A DNA stretch of 64,000 nucleotides from Enterobacteriaceae bacterium 89 (GTDB taxonomy: Bacteria > Pseudomonadota > Gammaproteobacteria > Enterobacterales > Enterobacteriaceae), in assembly GCA_014156375.1 (NCBI GenBank), contig RQJH01000003.1:1965509-2029508 (forward strand), in the 5' to 3' direction. The notes under the pieces are model-generated. The model was not told where the DNA came from and did not search any database. It worked only from the letters and a program-made list of their open reading frames with translations. Positions 21,379 through 33,703 of the stretch are shown piece by piece (the stretch's first letter is position 1; each line of letters starts with the position of its first letter). The position numbers and the translations under genes are program-made.

Positions 21379-22743
21379 ATGAACTCGAACGACACGATAG
21401 TCGCCCAGGCCACTCCTCCAGGCCGAGGCGGCGTGGGTATTTTGCGCATTTCTGGCCTGAAGGCTCGCGACGTGGCGCAGGCGGTTCTCGGCAAGCTGCC
21501 GAAGCCTCGCTATGCCGATTATCTGCCGTTTCGTGATGCTGAAGGCAATACGCTGGATCAGGGCATTGCGCTGTGGTTCCCCGGCCCGAACTCCTTTACC
21601 GGGGAAGACGTGCTGGAGCTTCAGGGCCACGGCGGCCCGGTGATCCTCGACCTGTTGCTGAAGCGTATTCTGACGCTGCCAGGGTTGCGTATTGCTAACC
21701 CAGGTGAGTTCTCCGAACGCGCGTTCCTCAACGATAAACTGGATCTGGCACAGGCCGAGGCCATTGCCGATCTGATCGACGCCAGCTCCGAGCAGGCCGC
21801 TCGCTCAGCGATGAACTCGTTGCAGGGTGCGTTTTCCTCCCGTGTGAATCATCTTGTGGAAGCACTCACTCACCTGCGCATCTACGTGGAAGCCGCTATC
21901 GACTTCCCGGACGAGGAGATCGATTTCCTCTCAGACGGCAAAATCGAAGCGCAGCTGAATGACGTGATGAGCGATTTAGACGCCGTTCGTGCCGAAGCGC
22001 GTCAGGGCAGCCTGCTGCGTGAAGGGATGAAGGTAGTTATCGCCGGGCGTCCTAACGCTGGGAAATCGAGCCTGCTGAACGCGCTGGCGGGTCGTGAAGC
22101 CGCCATCGTCACCGACATCGCTGGCACCACTCGCGACGTGCTGCGCGAACATATTCACATCGACGGTATGCCGCTGCATATCATCGACACCGCCGGGCTG
22201 CGCGACGCCAGCGACGAAGTGGAGCGCATCGGCATTGAGCGCGCCTGGCAGGAAATCGAGCAGGCCGACCGCGTGCTGTTTATGGTCGACAGCACCACCA
22301 CCAGCGCCGTCGATCCGGCAGAAATCTGGCCAGACTTTATTGCCCGTTTACCGGCTAATCTGCCGATCACCGTGGTGCGCAATAAAGCGGATATTACCGG
22401 CGAAGAAGCGGGCCTGAGCGATGTGAACGGTCACTCACTGATTCGCCTTTCTGCCCGTCAGGGTGAGGGCGTTGATATCCTGCGTAACCACCTCAAGCAG
22501 AGCATGGGCTTCGACACCAACATGGAAGGCGGCTTCCTTGCCCGTCGTCGTCACCTGCAGGCGCTGGAGCTGGCGGCAACCCATCTGCAGCAGGGCAAAG
22601 CGCAGCTGCTTGGCGCATGGGCCGGAGAGCTGCTGGCCGAAGAACTGCGTCTGGCACAGCAGGCATTAAGTGAGATCACCGGGGAATTCACCTCCGACGA
22701 CCTGCTCGGGCGGATTTTCTCGAGTTTCTGTATCGGAAAATAA
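21379..22743 (+). CDS. mnmE: tRNA modification GTPase MnmE
   Basis: A 454-residue protein with the three MnmE domains: N-terminal folate-binding domain, helical domain, and an inserted G domain with GRPNAGKSS near 226, DTAGLRD and NKAD. The C-terminal CIGK motif is intact. With MnmG, encoded at 45876, it makes the cmnm5 modification at U34 of tRNAs. In E. coli the tna operon follows; here it is absent and mdtL comes next after a terminator. Confidence 0.99.
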   Translation: MNSNDTIVAQATPPGRGGVGILRISGLKARDVAQAVLGKLPKPRYADYLPFRDAEGNTLDQGIALWFPGPNSFTGEDVLELQGHGGPVILDLLLKRILTLPGLRIANPGEFSERAFLNDKLDLAQAEAIADLIDASSEQAARSAMNSLQGAFSSRVNHLVEALTHLRIYVEAAIDFPDEEIDFLSDGKIEAQLNDVMSDLDAVRAEARQGSLLREGMKVVIAGRPNAGKSSLLNALAGREAAIVTDIAGTTRDVLREHIHIDGMPLHIIDTAGLRDASDEVERIGIERAWQEIEQADRVLFMVDSTTTSAVDPAEIWPDFIARLPANLPITVVRNKADITGEEAGLSDVNGHSLIRLSARQGEGVDILRNHLKQSMGFDTNMEGGFLARRRHLQALELAATHLQQGKAQLLGAWAGELLAEELRLAQQALSEITGEFTSDDLLGRIFSSFCIGK

Positions 22744-22748
22744 ATGAC

Positions 22749-22776
22749 AACCCTCTCCACTGCGAGAGGGTTTTTC
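22749..22776 (+). terminator. Rho-independent terminator after mnmE
   Basis: AACCCTCTC and GAGAGGGTT pair around CACTGC and run into TTTTT, six bases after the mnmE stop codon. The stem core resembles the window's CCCTCTCCC repeats but is shorter. Confidence 0.88.
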
Positions 22777-22864
22777 CATTCAGGAAATCACTGTTGTCCA
22801 GATGGAAACTCGTGTCTCTGATAAAAGCCCCGTATGCTGAGCGGCACTTTTCAGAGAGGTTTTC

Positions 22865-24043
22865 ATGGCACGTTTCCTGTTTTGCAGTTTTGCCCTCGTT
22901 TTACTTTATCCTTCCGGCATCGATATGTATCTCGTTGGGCTTCCGCGCATTGCCGCGGATCTGGCCGCCAGCGAAGCCCAGCTTCACATCGCCTTTTCTG
23001 TCTATCTTGCGGGGATGGCCGCTGCCATGCTGGTAGCCGGACGGGCGGCGGATAAAGCCGGGCGTCGGCCCGTTGCCATCTGCGGCGCAATTATCTTTGT
23101 TATCGCTTCGGCGCTTTGCGCAAACGCCACCAGCAGCACAATGTTCCTGGTAGGCCGGTTTATTCAGGGTCTGGGGGCTGGCAGCTGTTATGTGGTCGCC
23201 TTTGCCATTCTTCGCGATACGCTGGACAACAGACGCCGTGCCAAAGTGCTGTCGTTGCTCAATGGCATCACCTGCATTGTGCCCGTGCTGGCACCGGTGA
23301 TCGGCCATCTGATTATGCTCAGATTCCCGTGGCAGAGCCTGTTCTGGGTGATGACGGGAATGGGTGTTATCGTTGGTTTGCTCTCCACGCTGGTGCTAAG
23401 AGAGTCTCGTCCGCCTGTCCCGGCCGTACAGCTTTCCTCCGGACAGACTGAATCACTCAGAAGCCGTTTTTTTATCAGCCGGGTGGTCATTACCACGTTG
23501 AGCGTCACGACGATCCTGACGTATGTGAATATCTCGCCTGTGCTGCTGATGGAAGTGCTGCATTACGATCGCGGGGAGTACTCCGGCATCATGGCGCTGA
23601 TGGCTCTGGTCAGCATGATTGTCTCCTTCACCACGCCTTTCGCGCTGGCAAAGTTTCGCCAGCGTACGCTGATGTTGGTGGCTCAGAGCCTGTTTTTCTG
23701 CGCCGCGCTGGTGCTGGCTACGGCCACGTCAAACGCTATGACGCTGTTTGGCCTGATGCTCATTTGCGCCGGTTTCTCTCTCGGGTTTGGCGTTGCGATG
23801 AGCCAGGCGCTGACGCCTTTCTCCTTACGCGCCGGCATTGCCAGCTCTGTGCTGGGGATCGCCCAGGTCTGCGGATCCTCTTTTTATATCTGGCTGGCGG
23901 CGGTCTCGGGGCTGAGTGCGCTGAATATGCTGATCGGGATCCTGATTAGCTGTAGCATGGTCTGCATCCTGTTGATTGCCATGGTGTCCGCGCAAACGGA
24001 TGCAGAGAAATATGAAAAAACCCCTGGCCAGTCTCGATCTTAA
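22865..24043 (+). CDS. mdtL: MFS multidrug efflux transporter MdtL
   Basis: A 392-residue drug:H+ antiporter of the DHA1 family with 12 predicted membrane helices, close to E. coli MdtL (391). The loop 2-3 motif [12 protein letters not shown] and the motif C-like [14 protein letters not shown] are visible. E. coli MdtL has been linked to chloramphenicol tolerance; the substrate here is not shown by sequence. GAGAGG precedes the ATG. Its end overlaps the start of yidZ by 32 bp, so the two may be coupled. Confidence 0.93.
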   Translation: MARFLFCSFALVLLYPSGIDMYLVGLPRIAADLAASEAQLHIAFSVYLAGMAAAMLVAGRAADKAGRRPVAICGAIIFVIASALCANATSSTMFLVGRFIQGLGAGSCYVVAFAILRDTLDNRRRAKVLSLLNGITCIVPVLAPVIGHLIMLRFPWQSLFWVMTGMGVIVGLLSTLVLRESRPPVPAVQLSSGQTESLRSRFFISRVVITTLSVTTILTYVNISPVLLMEVLHYDRGEYSGIMALMALVSMIVSFTTPFALAKFRQRTLMLVAQSLFFCAALVLATATSNAMTLFGLMLICAGFSLGFGVAMSQALTPFSLRAGIASSVLGIAQVCGSSFYIWLAAVSGLSALNMLIGILISCSMVCILLIAMVSAQTDAEKYEKTPGQSRS

Positions 24044-24986
24044 TTTACTCTTTTGCCTGCAGCTGCTGTTGCAGGAGCGCAGCGTCAGCAAGACGGCGAA
24101 GCGAATGAACGTGACGCCGTCGGCAATCAGCAAGTCACTGGCCAAACTCAGGGACTGGTTTAACGATCCGCTGTTTGTCAAAACGCCAACCGGGCTACAC
24201 CCCACGCCGCTGGCGGTCAGCATGGAGCAGGATCTGGCCGACTGGATGCAGATGAGCCACCAGCTGCTGGATAAGCCTCATTATGACACGCCGCGCGGGC
24301 TGACCTTTGAGCTGGCGGCGGAATCACCGCTGATGATGATTGCCCTGAACTCACTGTCGCAGCAAATCTATCAGCGCTACCCTCAGGCCACCGTGCGCCT
24401 GCGTAACTGGGATTACGACTCTCTCGATGCCATTATTCGTGGCGAAGTGGATTTGGGGTTTGTCGGGCGCGAAAGCCACCCGCGCTCGCGGGAGCAGCTA
24501 AGCCTTCTGCCGTGGTTTATTGATTTTGAGGTGCTGTTCAGCGATTTACCCCGGGTTTATCTGCGTGAGGATCACCCGGCGCTTCAGGAAGAGTGGAACC
24601 TTGAGACCTTTCTGCGCTATCCACACATCAGCATCTGTTGGGAAAACAAAGATACCTGGGCGCTGGATGAAGTGCTCAAGGAAACCGGTCTGGAGCGCCA
24701 GGTTGCGCTCATCCTGCCGGGATTCGAAGCCTCGATGTTTATGGCCGCTCAGCCAAATCATTCTCTTATGGCCACCGCTCCTTTCTACTGCCAGCACTAC
24801 AATCAACAACATGGGCTGAAGCTGGTCTCCAGACCCATTCCGCTGGACGAGGCGCAGCTGCAAAAGCTGGCGGTGCCGTTTACCCTGCTCTGGCATAAGC
24901 GCAATGGCCATAACCCAAAGCTTATCTGGCTGAAGTCTGTCTTAAAGGCGCTTTTCGCTGAGACTTTGCAGACGCTGACGCGCTAA
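24012..24986 (+). CDS. yidZ: LysR-family transcriptional regulator YidZ
   Basis: I start at ATG 24012 ([17 protein letters not shown]), 324 residues, matching the E. coli N-terminus; an earlier in-frame start lies deep inside mdtL. The winged helix is at residues 8–65 ([24 protein letters not shown]), followed by a LysR substrate-binding domain. E. coli YidZ has been linked to survival under nitric oxide and anaerobiosis. The ligand is unknown. It overlaps mdtL and may regulate it. Confidence 0.92.
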   Translation: MKKPLASLDLNLLFCLQLLLQERSVSKTAKRMNVTPSAISKSLAKLRDWFNDPLFVKTPTGLHPTPLAVSMEQDLADWMQMSHQLLDKPHYDTPRGLTFELAAESPLMMIALNSLSQQIYQRYPQATVRLRNWDYDSLDAIIRGEVDLGFVGRESHPRSREQLSLLPWFIDFEVLFSDLPRVYLREDHPALQEEWNLETFLRYPHISICWENKDTWALDEVLKETGLERQVALILPGFEASMFMAAQPNHSLMATAPFYCQHYNQQHGLKLVSRPIPLDEAQLQKLAVPFTLLWHKRNGHNPKLIWLKSVLKALFAETLQTLTR

Positions 24987-25140
24987 TTTCGTGAACATAC
25001 AGGCTATTGTGGCTAAGGAAATGTAAATGTTCTGCCCCAGCTCTGTTCAACACGACTTTTCCACATTAAAACCTCAAGGAATTAGACGATAATTGATATA
25101 TCGTTTTTCACCCACGGACCATTAATCACGGAGCGACATA

Positions 25141-25890
25141 ATGGCAACGCATTTTGCAAGAGGGATCCTTAACGACGGACATCTGCACTCCGGGCGGCTC
25201 TCACCGTCCTGCCACGAAGAGGCACGTCAACTTCCACAACACCGCCGGGCACGGTTTCTCGCCTCGCGCTCGCTGCTGGCTGAGCTGCTGTTTATGCTGT
25301 ACGGCATCAGCGAACTCCCCGAAATCATCACCCGCCCGGACGGCAAACCCGTTTTCCGCGACAGCCACCAGCCCCGGTTTTCCATCGCCTATGCCGGTAA
25401 TATCGTCGGCGTGGCGCTCTGCACCGAAGGGGAATGTGGCCTGGATATGGAGCTACAGCGCGCCACCAGAGGCTTTCACAGCCCCAGCACACCGGACAGC
25501 TGGTCTTTCAGCAGCAACGAAAATCTGTGGATCAAAAATCAGAACGACCCCAATGAAGCGCGTTCTCAGCTGCTGGTACTGCGCCAGAGCGTGCTGAAGC
25601 TGACAGGCGATACCCATTCTGACTCACAAAAGCAGCTCCAGCTGCTGCCGGGCTCTGGCCGTTTGCGAGCCGCCAGGGTGATGCAGATTGAAGCGCTGTG
25701 CGATGCGGAAGACGTGCTGGTCTGGTCGATTGCCGCTACTCCCGCGATCGAGCGTCTCAAAGTCTGGGAGTTCGACAGCAAAAGTGGCTGGCGGAGCCTG
25801 CCGGATATTCAGCTGCGCGCCAGCGAGCCCGCCGCCCGCGTGATGCGTTTTACCAGCCTGCCTGCGGAAAAAGCCCTTATATTGAACTGA
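25141..25890 (+). CDS. yieE: 4'-phosphopantetheinyl transferase superfamily protein YieE
   Basis: The 249-residue length equals E. coli YieE. It has the PPTase fold signatures: RFLASRSLLAELLF, KPVFRDSHQPRFSIAYAGN and GECGLDMEL, where the Asp and Glu are Mg ligands. The usual WxxKEAxxK segment is replaced by LVLRQSVLKLTGD, so the canonical Glu is missing, and activity or target carrier is uncertain. A 30-bp gap to chrR suggests an operon. Confidence 0.85.
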   Translation: MATHFARGILNDGHLHSGRLSPSCHEEARQLPQHRRARFLASRSLLAELLFMLYGISELPEIITRPDGKPVFRDSHQPRFSIAYAGNIVGVALCTEGECGLDMELQRATRGFHSPSTPDSWSFSSNENLWIKNQNDPNEARSQLLVLRQSVLKLTGDTHSDSQKQLQLLPGSGRLRAARVMQIEALCDAEDVLVWSIAATPAIERLKVWEFDSKSGWRSLPDIQLRASEPAARVMRFTSLPAEKALILN

Positions 25891-25920
25891 CCCATCATGA
25901 TGAAAACTTAAGGAGTAATC

Positions 25921-26487
25921 ATGTCTGAAGCGTTGAAAGTTGTTACGTTACTGGGAAGCCTGCGCAAAGGTTCATTTAACGGTATGGTTGCGCGTACCCT
26001 GCCAAACATCGCCCCGTCAGGAATGGAAATCTCTGCCCTGCCTTCGATTGGCGATATCCCGCTGTACGATGCGGATGTCCAACAGGAAGAAGGATTCCCG
26101 CAAAGCGTCGAAGCTATCGCCGCGCAGATCCGCGCCGCAGACGGCGTGGTGATTGTTACCCCGGAATATAACTATTCCGTGCCGGGTGGCCTGAAAAACG
26201 CCATCGACTGGCTTTCTCGTCTTCCTGAACAGCCGCTGGCAGGTAAGCCGGTGCTGATCCAGACCAGCTCAATGGGCGCTATCGGTGGCGCACGCTGCCA
26301 GTATCACCTGCGCCAGATCCTGGTGTTCCTGGATGCGATGGTGATGAACAAGCCGGAGTTTATGGGCGGAGTGATTCAGAACAAGGTCGACCCGCAGTCG
26401 GGTGAAGTGGTGGATCAGAGTACGCTCGATCACCTGACCGGCCAACTGACCGCGTTCAGAGATTATATTGTGCGGGTTAAAGCTTAA
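25921..26487 (+). CDS. chrR: NAD(P)H-dependent FMN quinone/chromate reductase
   Basis: A 188-residue flavodoxin-like reductase, called ChrR or YieF in E. coli. LLGSLRKGSFNGMVAR is the FMN phosphate loop and TPEYNYSVPGGLKNAIDWLSR the NADPH_dep_FMN_red signature. It reduces quinones, and chromate in vitro, by FMN-mediated electron transfer, probably as an antioxidant. A strong AAGGAG lies 7 bases upstream of the ATG. A palindromic repeat fills the gap to convergent adeP. Confidence 0.95.
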   Translation: MSEALKVVTLLGSLRKGSFNGMVARTLPNIAPSGMEISALPSIGDIPLYDADVQQEEGFPQSVEAIAAQIRAADGVVIVTPEYNYSVPGGLKNAIDWLSRLPEQPLAGKPVLIQTSSMGAIGGARCQYHLRQILVFLDAMVMNKPEFMGGVIQNKVDPQSGEVVDQSTLDHLTGQLTAFRDYIVRVKA

Positions 26488-26494
26488 TCCATTT

Positions 26495-26577
26495 ACCCTC
26501 ACCCCGGCCCTCTCCCTGAAAGGGAGAGGGAGCAAACCATTCCCTCGCCCCTTTGGGGAGAGGGTTAGGGTGAGGGG
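26495..26577. repeat. CCCTCTCCC/GGGAGAGGG palindromic repeat, copy 2
   Basis: CCCTCACCCCGGCCCTCTCCC pairs with GGGAGAGGG, then a second unit ends GGGGAGAGGGTTAGGGTGAGG. The element fills the gap between convergent chrR and adeP, where it could serve as a two-way transcript end. Confidence 0.8.
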
Positions 26578-26581
26578 AAAA

Positions 26582-27919
26582 TTAGTGCGCGTCGATAAAC
26601 ACAATCTTCAGCACGAACAGCAGCGCCACTACGATCACGCAAGGGCTGAGGTCGCGGAAACGACCAGTGCCGATCTTCATCACGCAGTAAGAGATAAAGC
26701 CCAGCGCGATACCTTCGGTAATCGAGAAGCTGAACGGCATCATCACCGCGGTAATAAACGCAGGAACGGCTTCAGTCAGGTCATCCCACTTCACGCGCGC
26801 CAGGCTTGAGGTCATCAGCACGCCCACGTAAATCAGCGCACCAGCAGCGGCGTACGGAGGCACCATGCCCGCCAGCGGCGACAGGAAAATCACCACCAGG
26901 AACAGCAGACCGACGACAACCGCAGTCAGACCTGTACGACCACCGACGGAAACACCGGAAGAAGATTCGATGTACGCAGTGACTGAGGAAGTACCGATAA
27001 AGGAACCGGCTACCGACGAGATACTGTCCACGAACAGCGCCTGCTTCATGCGTGGGAATTTGCCGTTTGCATCGGTCAGGCCTGCTTTATCGGTTACGCC
27101 AATCAGGGTACCGGAGGAGTCAAACAGGTTAACCAGCATGAAGGAGAAAATCACGCCCGCCAGGCCCAGATTGAATGAACCAGCCAGATCCACGTGACCA
27201 ATAACGGAAGTCACGTCCGGTGGCGTAGAAACAATACCCGCGTAGTGAACATCACCCAGCATCCAGCCCAGCAGCGTGGTAACAACGATAGATACCAGCA
27301 CCGCAGCATGGATATTACGGGAAGCCAGAATAGCGATGATAAAGAAGCCCAAAATCCCCAGCAGTACGCTGTGAGAAGTCAGGTTACCGATACTCACCAG
27401 CGTCTCTTTGTTGGCAACGATCACGCCTGCATTCTTCAGGCCCATCATGCCGATAAACAGACCGATACCGCTGGTGATGCCCACGCGCAGGCCCATTGGG
27501 ATATTGGCAATCATCCAGTAGCGAACGCGGAAGATGGTCAGCAGCAGCAGGCCAACTGCACCCCAGAAGATGGCACCCATCCCAATCTGCCACGGCAGAC
27601 CCATCGCGCCAACGACCACAAAGGCGAAGAACGCATTCAGGCCCATTGCCGGGGCAAGAGCTACCGGCAGGTTGGCAAACAGGCCCATCATGATGCTACC
27701 GAAGGCGGCAATCAGACAGGTGGTGACGAAGACTGCACTGGTATCCATGCCAGCAAAGCCCAGAATCTGCGGGTTCACAAAAACGATGTACACCATCGTC
27801 AGGAAAGTCGTAAATCCGGCAATCACTTCCGTGCGTGCCGTTGTTCCGTGATCGCGCAGTTTAAACACGCGCTCAAGCAGACCCTGACCAGACGTCTGGG
27901 TGGTTTGTTGTTGGCTCAT
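26582..27919 (-). CDS. adeP: Adenine permease AdeP
   Basis: A 445-residue NCS2/AzgA-type purine permease, the same length as E. coli AdeP (YieG), with 12 or more membrane segments. Family segments include EVIAGFTTFLTMVYIVFVNPQIL, APAMGLNAFFAF and GSFIGTSSVTAYIESSSGV. It imports adenine with protons through the inner membrane. A PurR-like box lies upstream, consistent with purine control. It is a single-gene unit, divergent from yieH. Confidence 0.95.
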   Translation of the reverse strand: MSQQQTTQTSGQGLLERVFKLRDHGTTARTEVIAGFTTFLTMVYIVFVNPQILGFAGMDTSAVFVTTCLIAAFGSIMMGLFANLPVALAPAMGLNAFFAFVVVGAMGLPWQIGMGAIFWGAVGLLLLTIFRVRYWMIANIPMGLRVGITSGIGLFIGMMGLKNAGVIVANKETLVSIGNLTSHSVLLGILGFFIIAILASRNIHAAVLVSIVVTTLLGWMLGDVHYAGIVSTPPDVTSVIGHVDLAGSFNLGLAGVIFSFMLVNLFDSSGTLIGVTDKAGLTDANGKFPRMKQALFVDSISSVAGSFIGTSSVTAYIESSSGVSVGGRTGLTAVVVGLLFLVVIFLSPLAGMVPPYAAAGALIYVGVLMTSSLARVKWDDLTEAVPAFITAVMMPFSFSITEGIALGFISYCVMKIGTGRFRDLSPCVIVVALLFVLKIVFIDAH

Positions 27920-28022
27920 CTTCTGGTTCCAAACAAAGGAGGGGAAAATTCGTCGCTATCCTATACCAAAATGCGACAATAGGGGTGGATGCGACACATT
28001 TTTTTTCATTGATTTTGCTTAT

Positions 28023-28038
28023 ACGGCAACGATTGCGT
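28023..28038. promoter_or_regulatory. Candidate PurR operator upstream of adeP
   Basis: ACGGCAACGATTGCGT matches the PurR consensus ACGCAAACGTTTGCGT at 13 of 16 positions, with the central CG kept. It lies about 105 bp upstream of adeP in the divergent gap with yieH. Confidence 0.5.
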
Positions 28039-28102
28039 CCACCGAATTGTATTAAGTAAACGTTAAACTTGTGACTTTTTATCTGTAACTACAGGAAACG
28101 GC

Positions 28103-28768
28103 ATGTCCACTATTGAGGCGGTATTTTTCGACTGCGACGGCACGCTGGTCGACAGTGAAGTTATCTGTTCCCGGGCGTATGTGCATATGTTCCGGGAGTT
28201 TGGCATTACGCTGGAGCTGGAGGAGATTTTTAAGCGTTTTAAAGGCGTAAAGCTTAACGAAATCATCGAGACCATCAGCGGGGAGTACGGCGTAGAACTG
28301 AAACAAGCAGCGCTGGAGCCGGTCTATCGTGCCGAAGTGGCGCGACTGTTCGACAGCGAGCTGGAAGTCATTGATGGCGCGAAGGCGCTACTGGACGCGG
28401 TGACGGTGCCAATGTGCGTGGTGTCCAACGGCCCCGTCAGCAAAATGCAGCACTCGCTGGGAAAAACCGGCATGTTGCACCATTTCCCGGAAAAACTGTT
28501 CAGCGGCTACGATATTCAGCGCTGGAAGCCCGATCCGGCCCTGATGTTCCACGCGGCCAAAGCGATGAACGTGAACGCGGAGCATTGCGTGCTGGTGGAT
28601 GATTCGACCGCCGGAGCGATGTCAGGCGTGGCAGCGGGGATGGAAGTGTTTTACTTCTGCGCCGATCCGCATAATCAGCCGATCGACCATCCTAAAGTGA
28701 CGACGTTTACGTCGCTGAGTGAGTTGCCAGGGCTTTGGCAGGCTCGGGGTTGGGAGATTACAGCGTAA
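28103..28768 (+). CDS. yieH: HAD phosphatase YieH (6-phosphogluconate phosphatase)
   Basis: A 221-residue HAD class IA phosphatase, the same length as E. coli YieH. Motif I is FFDCDGTLVDSE (nucleophile Asp), motif II VVSNGP, motif III Lys in RWKPDPAL, and motif IV LVDDSTAG. E. coli YieH is reported to act on 6-phosphogluconate and purine-type substrates in vitro. GGAAACGGC precedes the ATG. The cbr and bgl genes that follow in E. coli are absent; phoU comes next, convergent. Confidence 0.93.
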   Translation: MSTIEAVFFDCDGTLVDSEVICSRAYVHMFREFGITLELEEIFKRFKGVKLNEIIETISGEYGVELKQAALEPVYRAEVARLFDSELEVIDGAKALLDAVTVPMCVVSNGPVSKMQHSLGKTGMLHHFPEKLFSGYDIQRWKPDPALMFHAAKAMNVNAEHCVLVDDSTAGAMSGVAAGMEVFYFCADPHNQPIDHPKVTTFTSLSELPGLWQARGWEITA

Positions 28769-28775
28769 TTTAATA

Positions 28776-28880
28776 CCCTCTCCCTAACCCTCTCCCAAAG
28801 GGAGAGGGAACCGATCAAGCAAACTTCTGCTCCGCGGGTTGTCCTCCCTCTCCCTTTGGGAGAGGGCCGGGGAGAGGGGA
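28776..28880. repeat. CCCTCTCCC/GGGAGAGGG palindromic repeat, copy 3
   Basis: Two hairpin units of the same design as copy 1, CCCTCTCCCTAACCCTCTCCC to GGGAGAGGG, then CCCTCTCCC to GGGAGAGGGCCGGGGAGAGGG. It lies between convergent yieH and phoU. Confidence 0.8.
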
Positions 28881-28890
28881 TAAAGATTTA

Positions 28891-29616
28891 TTACTCTTTC
28901 GGATCTTTGCCCGCCAGCAGCTTATCCAGCTCGTCGCCGCCGACGTGACGGAAGTCCTGACCCTTCACGAAATAGAAGATGTATTCACAGATGTTCTGGC
29001 AGCGGTCACCGATACGCTCGATAGAGCGCGCGCAGAACAGAGCCGTCAGAACGCTTGGAATGGTGCGGGAATCTTCCATCATGTAGGTCATCAGCTGACG
29101 CACAATGCCTTCGTATTCCTGATCCACTTTTTTATCTTCACGATAAATACGCACCGCTTCATCGAGATCCATGCGCGCAAACGCATCCAGCACGTCGTGC
29201 AGCATCTGCACGGTGTGGCGACCCAGCGACTCCAGGCTCACCAGCAACGGCTGGTGCTGCTGAGAGAACTTCTCCAGCGCGGTACGGCAGATTTTATCCG
29301 CAACGTCGCCAATGCGTTCCAGCTCGGCGATAGTTTTGATAATCGCCATCACCAGACGCAGATCGCTGGCGGTCGGCTGACGCTTGGCGATGATGCGCAC
29401 GCAGGCTTCGTCGATGGCAACTTCCATCATGTTGACCTGTTTGTCACCGTCGATAACGCGCTTCGCCAGATCCTGATCCTGGTTGTGCATCGCGGTGATC
29501 GCATCAGACAGCTGCTGCTCCACCAGTCCGCCCATGGTCATGACCTGAGTGCGGATATGTTCAAGCTCTGCGTTGAACTGGCCAGAAATGTGTTTGTTGA
29601 GGTTAAGATTGTCCAT
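28891..29616 (-). CDS. phoU: Phosphate signalling and transport regulator PhoU
   Basis: Start ATG 29616 ([18 protein letters not shown]), 241 residues as in E. coli; the longer upstream frame runs out-of-frame through pstB. Two three-helix PhoU domains carry the metal-binding E/DxxxD motifs ([23 protein letters not shown]). It links Pst transport to PhoR and keeps the Pho regulon off when phosphate is plentiful. It is the last gene of pstSCAB-phoU, 13 bp after pstB. Confidence 0.98.
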   Translation of the reverse strand: MDNLNLNKHISGQFNAELEHIRTQVMTMGGLVEQQLSDAITAMHNQDQDLAKRVIDGDKQVNMMEVAIDEACVRIIAKRQPTASDLRLVMAIIKTIAELERIGDVADKICRTALEKFSQQHQPLLVSLESLGRHTVQMLHDVLDAFARMDLDEAVRIYREDKKVDQEYEGIVRQLMTYMMEDSRTIPSVLTALFCARSIERIGDRCQNICEYIFYFVKGQDFRHVGGDELDKLLAGKDPKE

Positions 29617-29629
29617 GGTTAACTCCCGA

Positions 29630-32304
<2,675 letters not shown>

Positions 32305-32323
32305 TTACTCTTCAGTTAAATCA

Positions 32324-32348
32324 GGTGGGCAGCGTAGCGCCACCCACC
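32324..32348 (-). promoter_or_regulatory. Intercistronic hairpin between pstS and pstC
   Basis: GGTGGG and CCCACC arms enclose GCGCTACGC-type inner pairing. No T-run follows, so it more likely stabilises the pstS 3' end or partly attenuates transcription into pstC than fully terminates. Confidence 0.6.
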
Positions 32349-32369
32349 GTCTTCGTCAAAAATACCGTG

Positions 32370-33410
32370 TTAGTACAGCGCTTTACCGCTGCTGTCTTTC
32401 ACGTTGGTCTTCCATGCTGCACGAACCTGCTCAACCACGCTGTCTGGCAGTGAAGCGTAATCCAGTGCGTTCGCTTCTTTGGCGCCATTTTTGTAGGCCC
32501 AGTCGAAGAACTTCAGCACTTCTGCGCCCTGCTCAGGTTTGTTCTGCGCTTTGTGAACCAGGATGAAAGTGGTGGAGGTGATTGGCCACACGCTTTCGCC
32601 TTTCTGGTTGGTCAGGTCCTGAGCGAAGGATTTGCTCCAGTCAGCGCCTTTAGCTGCGTTAGCGAAGCTTTCTTCGGTCGGGCTAACGGCTTTACCGTCA
32701 GCAGAAACCAGCTTGGTGTAAGCCAGGTTGTTCTGCTTAGCGTAAGCGTATTCAACGTAGCCGATAGAGCCTGGCAGACGCTGTACGAACGCGGCGATAC
32801 CGTCGTTACCTTTACCGCCCAGACCGGTTGGCCAGTTCACAGTAGAACCTGCACCGATTTTAGATTTCCACTCGTCGTTCACTTTAGACAGGTAGCTGGT
32901 GAACACGAAGGAAGTACCGGAACCGTCAGCACGGCGAACAACCGCGATGTTCTGGTCTGGCAGTTTGTGGCCCGGGTTCAGCTTAGCAATCGCTGGATCG
33001 TTCCACTTTTTGATGTTGCCCAGATAGATGTCGCCCAGGGTTTTGCCATCCAGCACCAGCTCACCGGATTTGAAGCCCGGCAGGTTCACCGCCAGTACTA
33101 CGCCACCGATAACGGTTGGGAACTGGAACAGACCTTCCTGCACCAGCTTGTCGTCAGACAGCGGAGCATCAGAAGCGCCGAAATCCACAGTGTTCGCAGT
33201 GATCTGCTTAACACCACCGGAGGAACCGATACCCTGATAGTTGACCTTGTTGCCGGTCTCTTTCTGGTAGGTATCTGCCCATTTGGCATACACCGGCGCC
33301 GGGAAGGTTGCGCCAGCACCAGTCAGGCTTGCTGCTGCGAATGCAGAGAAAGCGCTCATAGATAAGGTCGCGGCGACAACAGTTGCGACAGTGGTACGCA
33401 TAACTTTCAT
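32370..33410 (-). CDS. pstS: Periplasmic phosphate-binding protein PstS
   Basis: A 346-residue substrate-binding protein with a signal peptide ([22 protein letters not shown]). The phosphate-binding residues are in [33 protein letters not shown] and [12 protein letters not shown]. It captures phosphate in the periplasm for PstCAB. Two tandem Pho boxes at 33478–33517 place it under PhoB control. Confidence 0.99.
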   Translation of the reverse strand: MKVMRTTVATVVAATLSMSAFSAFAAASLTGAGATFPAPVYAKWADTYQKETGNKVNYQGIGSSGGVKQITANTVDFGASDAPLSDDKLVQEGLFQFPTVIGGVVLAVNLPGFKSGELVLDGKTLGDIYLGNIKKWNDPAIAKLNPGHKLPDQNIAVVRRADGSGTSFVFTSYLSKVNDEWKSKIGAGSTVNWPTGLGGKGNDGIAAFVQRLPGSIGYVEYAYAKQNNLAYTKLVSADGKAVSPTEESFANAAKGADWSKSFAQDLTNQKGESVWPITSTTFILVHKAQNKPEQGAEVLKFFDWAYKNGAKEANALDYASLPDSVVEQVRAAWKTNVKDSSGKALY

Positions 33411-33477
33411 AATGTCTCCTGCAGGATTTCGTAAATCGTTGTTTAAGTGGCTACGATGAGCAAAATAGGGCAGTTCG

Positions 33478-33517
33478 GTGACAGTTATATGTCTTTAATG
33501 TGACAGTTGAATGACAC
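33478..33517 (-). promoter_or_regulatory. Two tandem Pho boxes upstream of pstS
   Basis: On the minus strand GTGTCATTCAACTGTCAC (33500–33517) and AAGACATATAACTGTCAC (33478–33495) match the PhoB consensus of CTGTCAT-type 7-mers separated by 4 AT-rich bases. Their 22-bp register is the same as in E. coli pstS. Confidence 0.88.
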
Positions 33518-33665
33518 AGAAAATTTAAGTTTAATATTTTCATTAATAACTATATCTATCAATAAGTTAATGATGATTATGACGCTAAGTTTTCAGGGAA
33601 ATTTTATTTTTATGACACGATAAAAGTTAGCTGAAGATGACAGATTGTCATAAACGAAGGGGGGA

Positions 33666-33696
33666 GAAAAACGCCCCATCCAGGAGGATGAGGCGG
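33666..33696 (-). terminator. Rho-independent terminator after glmS
   Basis: Read on the minus strand, GCCTCATCC and GGATGGGGC pair around TCCT with one G-T pair and run into GTTTTT, a few bases after the glmS stop codon. Confidence 0.85.
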
Positions 33697-33703
33697 TCAG
33701 AAG

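Noticed and set aside
25027..25092. 21-codon ORF with AAGGAA upstream, before yieE
   Set aside because: The ribosome-binding site is reasonable, but there is no terminator, regulatory site or recognisable peptide. A chance frame is as likely.
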